Made by a program: the position numbers and the translations under genes. A stretch of DNA of 13,748 nt. Source: an uncultured Clostridia bacterium. GTDB taxonomy: Bacteria; Bacillota; Clostridia; TANB77; CAG-508. Where the stretch lies: NCBI GenBank assembly GCA_948857205.1, contig CAQPRV010000031.1:1-13748 (forward strand), in the 5' to 3' direction. Below the pieces are notes generated by a model. The model was not told where the DNA came from, ran no database searches, and saw nothing but the letters and a program-made list of their open reading frames with translations. Below are positions 6,543 to 13,308 of this stretch, one piece after another; positions within the stretch are counted from its first letter, which is position 1, and each line of letters starts with the position of its first letter.

Positions 6543-7487
6543 ATGGTAATAAATTTAGGTATGAATTGGGAGAATTTTTTCAAAGATAACATACTAGGAT
6601 ATATAAAAACCTTACAAACAAATCCCTTTGAATTAGTTACTCTAATATTAGACTTAACAATAGTAATATTTTTAGTATACTGTTTTTTTAAAGTTGTTAG
6701 AGGATCAAGAGCGTGGCAACTAATAAAAGGAATAGCACTACTAATAATTGCAACTTGGATAAGTGGATTATTTAATTTAAGAATATTAAATTGGATATTA
6801 ACTGGAATAATGAACCTAGGAGTAATAGCCATAATAGTAATATTCCAACCAGAACTAAGAAGAGGATTAGAACAATTAGGAACAAATAAACTAACTAAAT
6901 TTTTTGGCATAGACAAAGATTTAGCTACAAAAACAAAAGAAGACATATATAAAATAGTAATTGCGGCAACAGAATTATCAAAAACAAAAACTGGAGCTTT
7001 AATAGTAATAGAAAGAGACATACAAATTCAAGACATAATAGCAACAGGAATACCAATGAATGCTGATGTTTCACCACAATTACTAGTAAATATATTTGAA
7101 CCTAAAACCCCTTTACACGATGGAGCAGTTATAATATCTGGCAACAAAATAGCATCAGCAGCATGTGTTTTACCATTAGCAGATGACAAAGATATTGCAA
7201 GAGAATTAGGAACTAGACATAGAGCAGCAATAGGTATATCTAAAGAATCAGATAGTATAGTAATTATAGTATCAGAAGAAACTGGAAAAATATCAGTAGC
7301 TAAAGATGGTACTCTAATTGCAGATTTAAGAGAAGATGTACTTAAAAAAATACTAATTAGTAATGTAGTTACAAAGAGATTTACAATAGAAAAAAAAGAA
7401 CGAAAAGATACGTTAAAAAAGATTAAAGAAAAACGAAAAGAAACAACACAAGAAATTAAAGAAGAAAATAATGAAGTAAAAAAGTAA
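6543..7487 (+). CDS. cdaA: Diadenylate cyclase CdaA (membrane DAC protein)
   Basis: The product is 314 residues. It makes cyclic di-AMP from two ATP at the inner face of the membrane, controlling potassium and osmolyte balance and wall homeostasis. Three transmembrane helices lie at about 31-50, 61-79 and 84-101, followed by the linker FQPELRRGLEQLG (101-113) and the DAC domain (about 125-280). Both catalytic motifs are intact: DGA (193-195 in PLHDGAVII) and RHR (225-227 in LGTRHRAAIGIS). A charged Lys/Glu tail of about 35 residues follows the domain, making it some 40 residues longer than Bacillus CdaA (about 273). The usual next gene, cdaR, and then glmM are absent; a strong terminator follows the stop directly. 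The start is supported by AAGGAG 6 bases upstream. Confidence 0.95.
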   Translation: MVINLGMNWENFFKDNILGYIKTLQTNPFELVTLILDLTIVIFLVYCFFKVVRGSRAWQLIKGIALLIIATWISGLFNLRILNWILTGIMNLGVIAIIVIFQPELRRGLEQLGTNKLTKFFGIDKDLATKTKEDIYKIVIAATELSKTKTGALIVIERDIQIQDIIATGIPMNADVSPQLLVNIFEPKTPLHDGAVIISGNKIASAACVLPLADDKDIARELGTRHRAAIGISKESDSIVIIVSEETGKISVAKDGTLIADLREDVLKKILISNVVTKRFTIEKKERKDTLKKIKEKRKETTQEIKEENNEVKK

Positions 7488-7510
7488 AAAGTCGCTTAAG
7501 TGCGACTTTT
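7487..7510 (+). terminator. Terminator of cdaA
   Basis: AAAAGTCGC (7487-7495) pairs perfectly with GCGACTTTT (7502-7510) around TTAAGT. The stem begins on the last base of the stop codon. It closes the operon, so no cdaR is co-transcribed. Confidence 0.85.
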
Positions 7511-7518
7511 ATATTATA

Positions 7519-7588
7519 ATAGGAAACTCATGCTGACTTTCCATTATATGAAATACCTTTTACACAAATTTATCTTTTAAATTTGTTC
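7519..7588. repeat. Two-hairpin repeat family, copy R3
   Basis: The first hairpin is GGAAACTCA-tgc-TGACTTTCC (one mismatch). The second is ACAAATTTA (7564-7572) with TAAATTTGT (7578-7586). The spacer AAATACCTTTTAC matches the copy at 4779-4853. It sits 9 bases after the cdaA terminator. Confidence 0.7.
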
Positions 7589-7604
7589 TTAATAAGGGAA
7601 AAAA

Positions 7605-7632
7605 TTGAAAAATAATTGTAATTTGGTATTGT
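7605..7632 (+). promoter_or_regulatory. Putative truA promoter
   Basis: TTGAAA (7605-7610) and TATTGT (7627-7632) are 16 bases apart, 32 bases before the ATG. The -10 box is imperfect. Confidence 0.45.
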
Positions 7633-7663
7633 TAAATGCCTTGAGGAAGGAATAAGATTAAGG

Positions 7664-8404
7664 ATGAGAAATATAAAATTAATTATAGAATATGATGGTA
7701 AAGATTTTAATGGATGGCAAAAGCAAAAAGATAAGCTTAATATTCAAGGAACAATAGAAAAAGCAATAGAGCAAATAACGGGAGAAGAAATAGAATTAAT
7801 GGCTTCAGGAAGAACAGATAGAGGTGTACATGCAATAGGACAAGTTGCAAATTTTAAAACAAATTCTAAAATTCCAATAGAAAAATTTCCAATTGCAATA
7901 AATACAAATTTAAAAAAATCTATAATAATAAAATCTGCTGAAGAAGTAGAAGAGAGATTTCATAGTAGATTAAATTGCAAAAAGAAAACCTATAGATATG
8001 TGATAAATAATTCAGAATATGGAACTGCTATATATAGGAATTTAGAAACACATATTCCTAAGAAATTAAATATTAAGAAAATGCAAGAAGCAATAAAATA
8101 TTTTGAAGGAGAGCATGACTTTAAAGCTTTTAGAGCTAGTGGCACAAGTAGCAAAAGCAGTATAAGAACAATTTATAAAGCAGAAGTAATGCAAATGCGA
8201 GATAATAAAATTTGGATACAATTAACAGGGAATGGTTTTTTATATAATATGGTAAGAATAATTGCTGGAACAATAGTAGATGTAGGACTTGAAAAAATAT
8301 TACCAGAAGATATAGAAAAAATAATAAAGTCAAAAAATAGAGAAGAAGCGGGAAAAACCTTACCACCTCAGGGACTATATTTGGTAAGTGTAAAATATGA
8401 TTAG
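7664..8404 (+). CDS. truA: tRNA pseudouridine(38-40) synthase
   Basis: The product is 246 residues, the usual TruA length. It converts uridines 38-40 of the tRNA anticodon stem-loop to pseudouridine. It opens with MRNIKLIIEYDGKDFNGWQ, and the catalytic Asp52 lies in ASGRTDRGVHA. KKKTYRYVI, HDFKAFRASG and GNGFLYNMVRIIAGT are the other family motifs. The ribosome binding site is GAGGAAGG at 7643-7650, 13 bases before the ATG, which is long; the protein match fixes the start. In many Bacillota truA lies in the ribosomal-protein/ecf/truA/rplM cluster; here it stands alone, with a dispersed repeat in front. Confidence 0.97.
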   Translation: MRNIKLIIEYDGKDFNGWQKQKDKLNIQGTIEKAIEQITGEEIELMASGRTDRGVHAIGQVANFKTNSKIPIEKFPIAINTNLKKSIIIKSAEEVEERFHSRLNCKKKTYRYVINNSEYGTAIYRNLETHIPKKLNIKKMQEAIKYFEGEHDFKAFRASGTSSKSSIRTIYKAEVMQMRDNKIWIQLTGNGFLYNMVRIIAGTIVDVGLEKILPEDIEKIIKSKNREEAGKTLPPQGLYLVSVKYD

Positions 8405-8441
8405 AAATTACTAAATAACGTTATAGTCTATTTTGCAAGTA

Positions 8442-8468
8442 ACAATTAAATATGTAAAGCATAAAATA
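8442..8468 (+). promoter_or_regulatory. Possible mother-cell (sigma-K/E-like) promoter
   Basis: CATAAAATA at 8460-8468 fits the Bacillus sigma-K -10 pattern CATANNNTA, with AC at 8442-8443, 16 bases upstream. It also matches 7 of 8 positions of the sigma-E -10 box, but lacks a good sigma-E -35. TATAAT overlaps at 8467-8472 without a good sigma-A -35. Chance matches are common in DNA this AT-rich, so this is only suggestive. Confidence 0.25.
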
Positions 8469-8564
8469 TAATAAAATTGATAAAGGAAAACTAAGTTTGA
8501 AGAATATCCAGTATTCAGAAGGATTAATCGAATTTTGTGCCTTGGAAAGGAAGGGTTTGTAAAT

Positions 8565-9107
8565 ATGAATACTTTACTTATATTTTTTGCTCTACCAATA
8601 GCAACAATTATTATTTCTATTGCTTTACAGAAAATATTAAAATGTCCACCATTAGTGGCAGGAATTATATTTGCAATTTTTTTGATTGTTACATTTATAG
8701 TAAATAATTTGAATTTCTTGATTGCAACAATTATATACACAATTATAAGTTTTATTACTGCAATATTAGTTTGTGTATTTTGTAAGCTTTTAAAGAAGTT
8801 TGGAAGTTTAGATTGTTGTAGTTGTAGGATTTGTGATAATAACCAAGAATCACAAGCTTTTAATGATACAATTACTATTGATAGTGCATTTCGAAATAAT
8901 GATAATAATGGTTTATTAACTTTAAATGCTTTCTCAAATGGAAATGGTAATTGTAGTTGTTCTAATAATAATGATAATTGTAATTGCTCTAATAACAATA
9001 ATAATTGTAGTTCTAATAATTTATTAAATGCTAGAATAAATGTAATACCTAATCAAAATACAAATGGTAGAACAGGTTGTTTATGTGGAAATTATAGAAG
9101 GAGATAA
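8565..9107 (+). CDS. Membrane protein with Cys/Asn-rich tail (DUF2651-like N-terminus)
   Basis: The product is 180 residues from the ATG behind AAGGAAGGG; the frame stays open upstream to a TTG at 8535, but that start has no ribosome binding site. Three hydrophobic segments (about 2-22, 30-47, 50-74) resemble the small DUF2651/YbeF family (PPLVAGIIFAIFLIVTF, TIIYTIISFITA). A hydrophilic tail with ten cysteines between residues 84 and 174 follows: CCSCRIC at 84-90, then the repeat NCSCSNNND / NCNCSNNNN / NCSS at 129-150, and CLCGNYRRR at the end. Asn makes up much of this tail. The role is unknown. The Cys clusters could bind metal or cross-link, and the tail resembles proteins of spore outer layers in composition only. 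There is no terminator before or directly after it. Confidence 0.65.
   Translation: MNTLLIFFALPIATIIISIALQKILKCPPLVAGIIFAIFLIVTFIVNNLNFLIATIIYTIISFITAILVCVFCKLLKKFGSLDCCSCRICDNNQESQAFNDTITIDSAFRNNDNNGLLTLNAFSNGNGNCSCSNNNDNCNCSNNNNNCSSNNLLNARINVIPNQNTNGRTGCLCGNYRRR
8949..9020 (+). repeat. 27-bp in-frame tandem repeat in the Cys/Asn-rich tail
   Basis: Units begin at 8949, 8976 and 9003, each opening AATTGTA(G/A)T. They encode NCSCSNNND, NCNCSNNNN and a decayed third unit. The repeat is coding, not a CRISPR array. Confidence 0.7.
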
Positions 9108-9166
9108 AATACATACTCGGTCACTTTCAAAATCTCTTAAATATTGTTAGAGTAGTATTGATATAT

Positions 9167-9249
9167 AGTTACAGTTCAGTATATACCATAAAAATTAAGA
9201 TTTGTAGTACTTAGGTATTAGGAAAATAGTCATATACTGAACTGTAACT
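9167..9249. repeat. Short element E2 with an 18-bp perfect inverted repeat
   Basis: AGTTACAGTTCAGTATAT (9167-9184) is the exact reverse complement of 9232-9249. The 47-base interior contains AAGATTTGTAGTACTTA, shared with 429-491. The ends resemble those of the element at 3108-3483 (AGTTACAG...TATATA). It reads as a miniature element or a deletion derivative. It lies in the 237-base gap between the genes ending at 9107 and starting at 9345. Confidence 0.75.
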
Positions 9250-9287
9250 TAATATATAATTTATTCTAATTTTAAGCAGTAATACAA

Positions 9288-9316
9288 TTGAAAAAAGTAA
9301 AATAATATGTTATTAT
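9288..9316 (+). promoter_or_regulatory. Sigma-A promoter of the metal exporter gene
   Basis: TTGAAA (9288-9293) and TATTAT (9311-9316) have 17-base spacing, 28 bases before the ATG. Confidence 0.65.
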
Positions 9317-9344
9317 ATAGTAACTAACTCGAAAGGAAAAAGAA

Positions 9345-10199
9345 ATGTTAGAAATTATAGAAGAAACTTTAATAGATTCAATAAAACTAGTACCATTTTT
9401 ATTTATAACATATTTAATTATGGAATATATTGAACATAAAACAAGTGAGCATTCAAAAGAAACGATAAAAAAATCGGGAAGATTTGGTCCAATAATAGGA
9501 AGTTTGCTAGGAATATTTCCACAATGTGGTTTTTCTGTATCTGCAACAAACCTATATGCTGCAAGAGTAATAACTTTAGGAACTTTAATTTCTGTATATT
9601 TATCAACATCAGATGAAATGTTACCTATTTTTATATCAGAATCAGTTCCAATTGAAATAATACTAAAAATTTTACTAATTAAATTCATAGTAGGATTTAT
9701 AGCAGGTTTTATAATAGATTTCATATTAAGAAAAGTTAAAAAGAATAAAATTGAAGAAGAAAAAATTATAGATTTATGTGAAAAGGAACATTGTCATTGC
9801 AAAGATAGCATTATAAAATCAGCATTAAAGCATACTTTACATATTTTTATATTTATTATATTAATTTCGTTATTAATTAATATTCTAATTTATTTTATAG
9901 GAGAAGATACTATAAGAGGATTTCTACAGAATAAGCCTGTAATTGGTCCAATTATATCTGGATTAATAGGACTTATCCCAAATTGTGCAGCTTCAGTAAT
10001 TATTACACAAATGTATTTAGAAAAAGTTATAACTTTTTCAACTTTAATTTCTGGTCTTTTAGTTGGAGCAGGAGTGGGACTAGCAGTATTGTTTAAAACT
10101 AATAAAGGAATTAAAGAAAATGTAAAAGTTACTTTATTGTTATATTTTATTGGAGTAACAATAGGAATATTAATGGAAATGTTTAAAATTATAATATAA
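9345..10199 (+). CDS. Putative heavy-metal/arsenic exporter, ArsP_2-type permease
   Basis: The product is 284 residues with about eight to ten hydrophobic segments in two related halves. Each half carries the same core: GPIIGSLLGIFPQCGFS (48-64) then TLGTLISVYLS in the first, and GPIISGLIGLIPNCAAS (201-217) then TFSTLISGLLV in the second. These duplicated P-Q/N-C motifs fit the putative 10-TM heavy-metal exporter family (ArsP_2, formerly DUF2899), some members of which are annotated as manganese transporters. The halves are joined by a charged loop with the metal-ligand cluster Cys145, His149, Cys150, His151, Cys152. The substrate is not established. GAAAGGAAAAAG precedes the ATG. It has its own promoter and a strong terminator, with no ArsR-type regulator beside it. 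Confidence 0.75.
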   Translation: MLEIIEETLIDSIKLVPFLFITYLIMEYIEHKTSEHSKETIKKSGRFGPIIGSLLGIFPQCGFSVSATNLYAARVITLGTLISVYLSTSDEMLPIFISESVPIEIILKILLIKFIVGFIAGFIIDFILRKVKKNKIEEEKIIDLCEKEHCHCKDSIIKSALKHTLHIFIFIILISLLINILIYFIGEDTIRGFLQNKPVIGPIISGLIGLIPNCAASVIITQMYLEKVITFSTLISGLLVGAGVGLAVLFKTNKGIKENVKVTLLLYFIGVTIGILMEMFKIII

Positions 10200-10221
10200 T
10201 GATTTTTTGAAAGATTAAAAT

Positions 10222-10277
10222 AAAATCCTTTAGTGTAAGAGCAATTATACCAATAACTCTAAATAAAGGATTTTTTT
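10222..10277 (+). terminator. Terminator of the exporter gene
   Basis: AAAATCCTTTA (10222-10232) pairs with TAAAGGATTTT (10264-10274), with an inner AGAG/CTCT pair, and a T7 run ends the structure. Confidence 0.8.
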
Positions 10278-10284
10278 ATATTTT

Positions 10285-10356
10285 AGGAAAGTTATCATCT
10301 GATGATAACTTTCTGCAAGAATACATTGTACACAAATTTATTTAATAAATTTGTTC
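10285..10356. repeat. Two-hairpin repeat family, best copy R4
   Basis: The first hairpin is perfect: GAAAGTTATCAT (10287-10298), loop CTG, ATGATAACTTTC (10302-10313). The spacer is TGCAAGAATACATTGTAC. The second is ACAAATTTAT (10332-10341), loop TTA, ATAAATTTGT (10345-10354). It lies between two convergent genes and ends 5 bases from the stop of the minus-strand gene. Confidence 0.8.
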
Positions 10357-10360
10357 TATT

Positions 10361-12694
10361 TTAATCTTTCTTTTTTAAATCTATAATAATAGCATCTTCA
10401 TTATCAAATAAATATTTAGAATCAGTTAAATCTGTTTGAATTGGATTATATTCATCATTATCATCTTTAAAGTTTATATTTTTAAAATCAAACTTTTCTT
10501 TTCTAAATTTAGATGATGAATCACTACTATCTTCAGTTGATGTAGTAACTCCATCAGAGTATTTTCCAAAATCGAAACTTTTTAATTTATGAAATTCTTT
10601 ATATTTTGATTCTAAGTAATTTAATTTAGATTGACCAACCATAGGTTTACCATTACTTCCACGAATTTTATAAGCACAGTCTTTGGCACTAAATGTTTGC
10701 AATTTACCAGGTTTAAAGAATTTAACAAATTCCCATTTTACACTGCCCCATTTATTATCATATGCTAATTTTTCCATATCAATGCTATTAGAATATGTCC
10801 ATTCTCTTCTAGTACCAAATTCATCAGACCACCATTCAAGTTCTTCAATAGATCCACCACCTGTAAATATTTTATTTGCACAGTTAGATAAAATTGTAGT
10901 TTTGTAATTTTCTTTTATGTCAGCAGGATTTAATTGTGAAAGTGTTTGAGAAGAAATTGTAGTACCTATTTTATATTTCCTATACATTGTAAATATTGCT
11001 TCAGTTTCTTTACATATAAAGTCTGGAAATTCATCAATATATAAGAAATGAGGAATTCTTGAATTTTCTGCACCAGGTCTTCTAAATACGGCGTTTTGCA
11101 TTGATATTAAGAAAAATAGACCAAATGCTCTATGTGCAGAAGCTCCTAAATCACCACGTCTGGTACAGATAAAAGTGATTTCTCCATTTGCAAGCATTTT
11201 ATCAAAATCTAAGTTTTCATGTCTATTACATAATATAGTTTTAACTCCAGGAATTCTAAGTAAGTTATCTAATTGTGAAACAGTTAAGAATAAATATTTT
11301 TCAATATTTCTTTTTCCAGGAGCATCGTGATAAAAGTTCTTTTTAAAGTATGTAAGTTGTATTGCGTATTTTTCTTTTAATTCTTCATCGTGTGCCATAA
11401 TTTCACACATTTTTTCTATTAAATCGAAATTATTAAACATTTTCAACATGTCTTCTATGTTAGGTAATAAGCCATCATTCATTTTTGGATACATTTCTTT
11501 TAAAATCATTGCTAGATTTTCAATTGCTTGAATTATCATGTCATCTCTATATGCTTCTCCGATATCATCATGTGTTATACGATACATTGCTTTTAATGCA
11601 GAAGATATTGTAATAGCAATTTTAGAAGGGTCATCATATACAAATGGATTAAGCCCAATAGATTCAGAGTTTGTTGGGTCTATTATATGATAATTGAAGC
11701 TAAAGTTGTTACATACATCCATTATATGATTTAGTACTTCAGAGTCAGGAGACATTAGTGTTAATCCAAGGTCTTTATAAATTGTTTCGTTTCCTAAAGT
11801 GCCTAATGTTAATTTTTTTAAATATGCTTTAAAGATTTGTTCTTTTCCTGTAGATGGTGATATCATTTTTAGTGAGAAGTTAGAATTCATATATTCATTA
11901 TCATATGGAGCATTTATATATGCAATTTTGGTTTTTAGTGCAGTAAATCCTAATTCTTTTGCTGATTCTCTAAAGAAGAATTTTTTTTCTAAGTCACGTG
12001 CCATGAGTGGCTCGAAAACAAGTGATGTTTTTCCAGTTCCAGAACCTCCACATACAAATGTTGATTGATATCTTGATGTTTCAGGAAATGATATACTTTT
12101 TCCAGATTCTACATCATTTCCAAAATATAATTCACATGTGTATGGTCCTATACCATCTTTTGTTTTTGATAAATCAATTCCACCATAATCCCAAATAGAA
12201 CGTGTTCTATCTTTGCTATCGTTAATATCAAAATATAGCCAATGGAATAAAGGATATATTGTAGTTAATGGTAAGTATAATGAAATATTTGTAAATGCAC
12301 GTGTAACTAAATCAGAAAAGTCTGTGATTATTTCTGTATAATTTGGTACAGATAATAGTAATAACCAAGCACCTCTATTAAGCCATTGAGTAAACATAGA
12401 TATTGCTATTATATATAAACCTATTGCATATAAGTAAAATAGTGTAACTTTTTGTTTTTTTGATGTTGAAAATTTTGAAGGTCCTGAAAATAGAAATGCT
12501 AACATAGGACATGCTAAAGCAAGTGTATATTTTATTGGTCCCCAATATGAGTACGATACTCCAGTAAAAATCATTAATAACATTTCAACTATTCTATCTA
12601 TTGCTAAATAAACTGTTATTAGTGTAAAAAGATAAGTTGCAAAAGTATTTCTATCTGTATTTAATTTTTTTATAAATTTATCTATATATTTCAT
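10361..12694 (-). CDS. VirD4/TraG-like membrane ATPase (orphan coupling-protein homologue)
   Basis: The product is 777 residues. About four or five transmembrane helices fill roughly residues 15-155. A P-loop ATPase domain follows, with Walker A GGSGTGKT (216-223) and Walker B FLYIDEF (550-556), then TISSQTLSQL, a motif of the TraG/TraD C-terminal (TraM-recognition) domain. The last 70 residues are acidic and Ser-rich. Type IV coupling proteins are hexameric DNA or protein pumps that feed substrates to a conjugation channel. No relaxase, VirB4, VirB6 or other transfer gene is present, so its partner is unknown. ATG 12694 is preferred because AAAGGA lies 6 bases upstream; an in-frame TTG at 12709 would itself overlap that site. 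It is the only minus-strand gene in its neighbourhood, between the exporter and yaaL. Confidence 0.85.
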   Translation of the reverse strand: MKYIDKFIKKLNTDRNTFATYLFTLITVYLAIDRIVEMLLMIFTGVSYSYWGPIKYTLALACPMLAFLFSGPSKFSTSKKQKVTLFYLYAIGLYIIAISMFTQWLNRGAWLLLLSVPNYTEIITDFSDLVTRAFTNISLYLPLTTIYPLFHWLYFDINDSKDRTRSIWDYGGIDLSKTKDGIGPYTCELYFGNDVESGKSISFPETSRYQSTFVCGGSGTGKTSLVFEPLMARDLEKKFFFRESAKELGFTALKTKIAYINAPYDNEYMNSNFSLKMISPSTGKEQIFKAYLKKLTLGTLGNETIYKDLGLTLMSPDSEVLNHIMDVCNNFSFNYHIIDPTNSESIGLNPFVYDDPSKIAITISSALKAMYRITHDDIGEAYRDDMIIQAIENLAMILKEMYPKMNDGLLPNIEDMLKMFNNFDLIEKMCEIMAHDEELKEKYAIQLTYFKKNFYHDAPGKRNIEKYLFLTVSQLDNLLRIPGVKTILCNRHENLDFDKMLANGEITFICTRRGDLGASAHRAFGLFFLISMQNAVFRRPGAENSRIPHFLYIDEFPDFICKETEAIFTMYRKYKIGTTISSQTLSQLNPADIKENYKTTILSNCANKIFTGGGSIEELEWWSDEFGTRREWTYSNSIDMEKLAYDNKWGSVKWEFVKFFKPGKLQTFSAKDCAYKIRGSNGKPMVGQSKLNYLESKYKEFHKLKSFDFGKYSDGVTTSTEDSSDSSSKFRKEKFDFKNINFKDDNDEYNPIQTDLTDSKYLFDNEDAIIIDLKKKD

Positions 12695-12729
12695 CAAAAG
12701 TCCTTTCAATTATAAAATATTACATATAT

Positions 12730-12758
12730 ATTATCCTATAAAATGGCGAAAAAAACAA
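12730..12758 (-). promoter_or_regulatory. Promoter of the VirD4-like gene
   Basis: On the minus strand, TTGTTT (complement at 12753-12758) and GATAAT (12730-12735) are 17 bases apart. The expected transcript start is about 30 bases before the ATG. Confidence 0.55.
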
Positions 12759-12861
12759 GTATTTTGTAGAAAATAATTTGTTATTTTATTTCTAGTTAAT
12801 AGTTTATTTTGAAAAATTATAATGTAAACAATTAGCTAGTAACTATTATTTTAAAGCAGCA

Positions 12862-12891
12862 TTGAATAAAATAATCCAAAATGAATATACT
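12862..12891 (+). promoter_or_regulatory. Promoter of yaaL
   Basis: TTGAAT (12862-12867) and TATACT (12886-12891) have an 18-base spacer, 32 bases before the yaaL ATG. It diverges from the promoter of the VirD4-like gene about 100 bases away. Confidence 0.5.
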
Positions 12892-12923
12892 AATTGTAAA
12901 TATTATGAAAAAGAGGTAAATTT

Positions 12924-13211
12924 ATGCAAGAAGTATATATAAAAGAAAATAGAATAATAGAAAAAACTGAACTTGAAAAAGAAAGAGAATTAATAATGAG
13001 TATAATAAAAACAAGAGAAGAATTAAAAATAGCAAATAAAAATTTTGAGTATGCACAAGAAGATCTAGTAGATTATTATTCTTATCAAATAAAAGCAAAT
13101 CAAGCAAAGTTAGATTATTTAATAAAATTAGCAAAACAGAAACGAATTCAAGTAGATATGGTAAATGATTTAAAATTTAAGTTATGGAATGAAAGAGAGG
13201 AAGTAGGATAA
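12924..13211 (+). CDS. yaaL: YaaL-like DUF2508 protein
   Basis: The product is 95 residues, highly charged and almost all helical, with no membrane segment. The core ANKNFEYAQEDLVDYYSYQI followed by KANQAKLDYLIKLAK (about 37-71) fits DUF2508 (YaaL; 74 residues in Bacillus). The function of the family is unknown. In Bacillus the order is dnaX-yaaK-recR-yaaL-bofA. Here bofA follows, but recR is missing and a divergent VirD4-like gene takes its place. AGAGG lies 8 bases before the ATG. Confidence 0.8.
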   Translation: MQEVYIKENRIIEKTELEKERELIMSIIKTREELKIANKNFEYAQEDLVDYYSYQIKANQAKLDYLIKLAKQKRIQVDMVNDLKFKLWNEREEVG

Positions 13212-13212
13212 G

Positions 13213-13241
13213 TAATATTTGTCCGATATTTAACATACAAA
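13213..13241 (+). promoter_or_regulatory. Sigma-E-like promoter of bofA
   Basis: TAATATT (13213-13219) and CATACAAA (13234-13241), 14 bases apart, fit the Bacillus sigma-E pattern (ATATT near -35, CATACAMT at -10; 7 of 8 in the -10 box). Bacillus bofA is known to be a sigma-E gene. A transcript would begin near 13248, inside the left arm of the following hairpin. Confidence 0.55.
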
Positions 13242-13295
13242 TGGTAATAATTAATTATCTTATATTGAGATAATTTTAATTATTATCATTTTTTT
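13241..13295 (+). terminator. Hairpin plus T7 between yaaL and bofA
   Basis: ATGGTAATAATTAATTATCT from 13241 pairs with AGATAATTTTAATTATTATC and the following AT (to 13289), allowing a 2-base bulge, and T7 follows (13289-13295). The stem is AT-rich, so it is weak. It touches the bofA ribosome binding site GGAG (13296-13299). Confidence 0.5.
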
Positions 13296-13308
13296 GGAGT
13301 TGATAAAA

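Noticed and set aside
6440..7021. 193-codon minus-strand open frame opposite the microprotein and cdaA
   Set aside because: It is antisense to conserved CdaA sequence and has no start signals; AT-rich coding DNA often leaves the opposite strand open.
8411..8998. 195-codon open frame on the minus strand opposite the Cys/Asn-rich gene
   Set aside because: It covers the better supported plus-strand gene, has no ribosome binding site, and its sequence is the antisense of Asn/Cys codons (Leu/Gln-rich). No family resemblance.
8949..9020. Short tandem repeats considered as a CRISPR array
   Set aside because: Units are directly adjacent without spacers, diverge, and are in frame as a 9-residue protein repeat.
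9272..9724. 150-codon minus-strand open frame opposite the exporter gene
   Set aside because: It is a shadow of the exporter frame, overlaps its promoter, and has no ribosome binding site or recognisable motif.
10361..12694. A complete conjugative element or ICE
   Set aside because: No relaxase, integrase, VirB4 or attachment-site repeat was found in the window; only the coupling-protein homologue is there.
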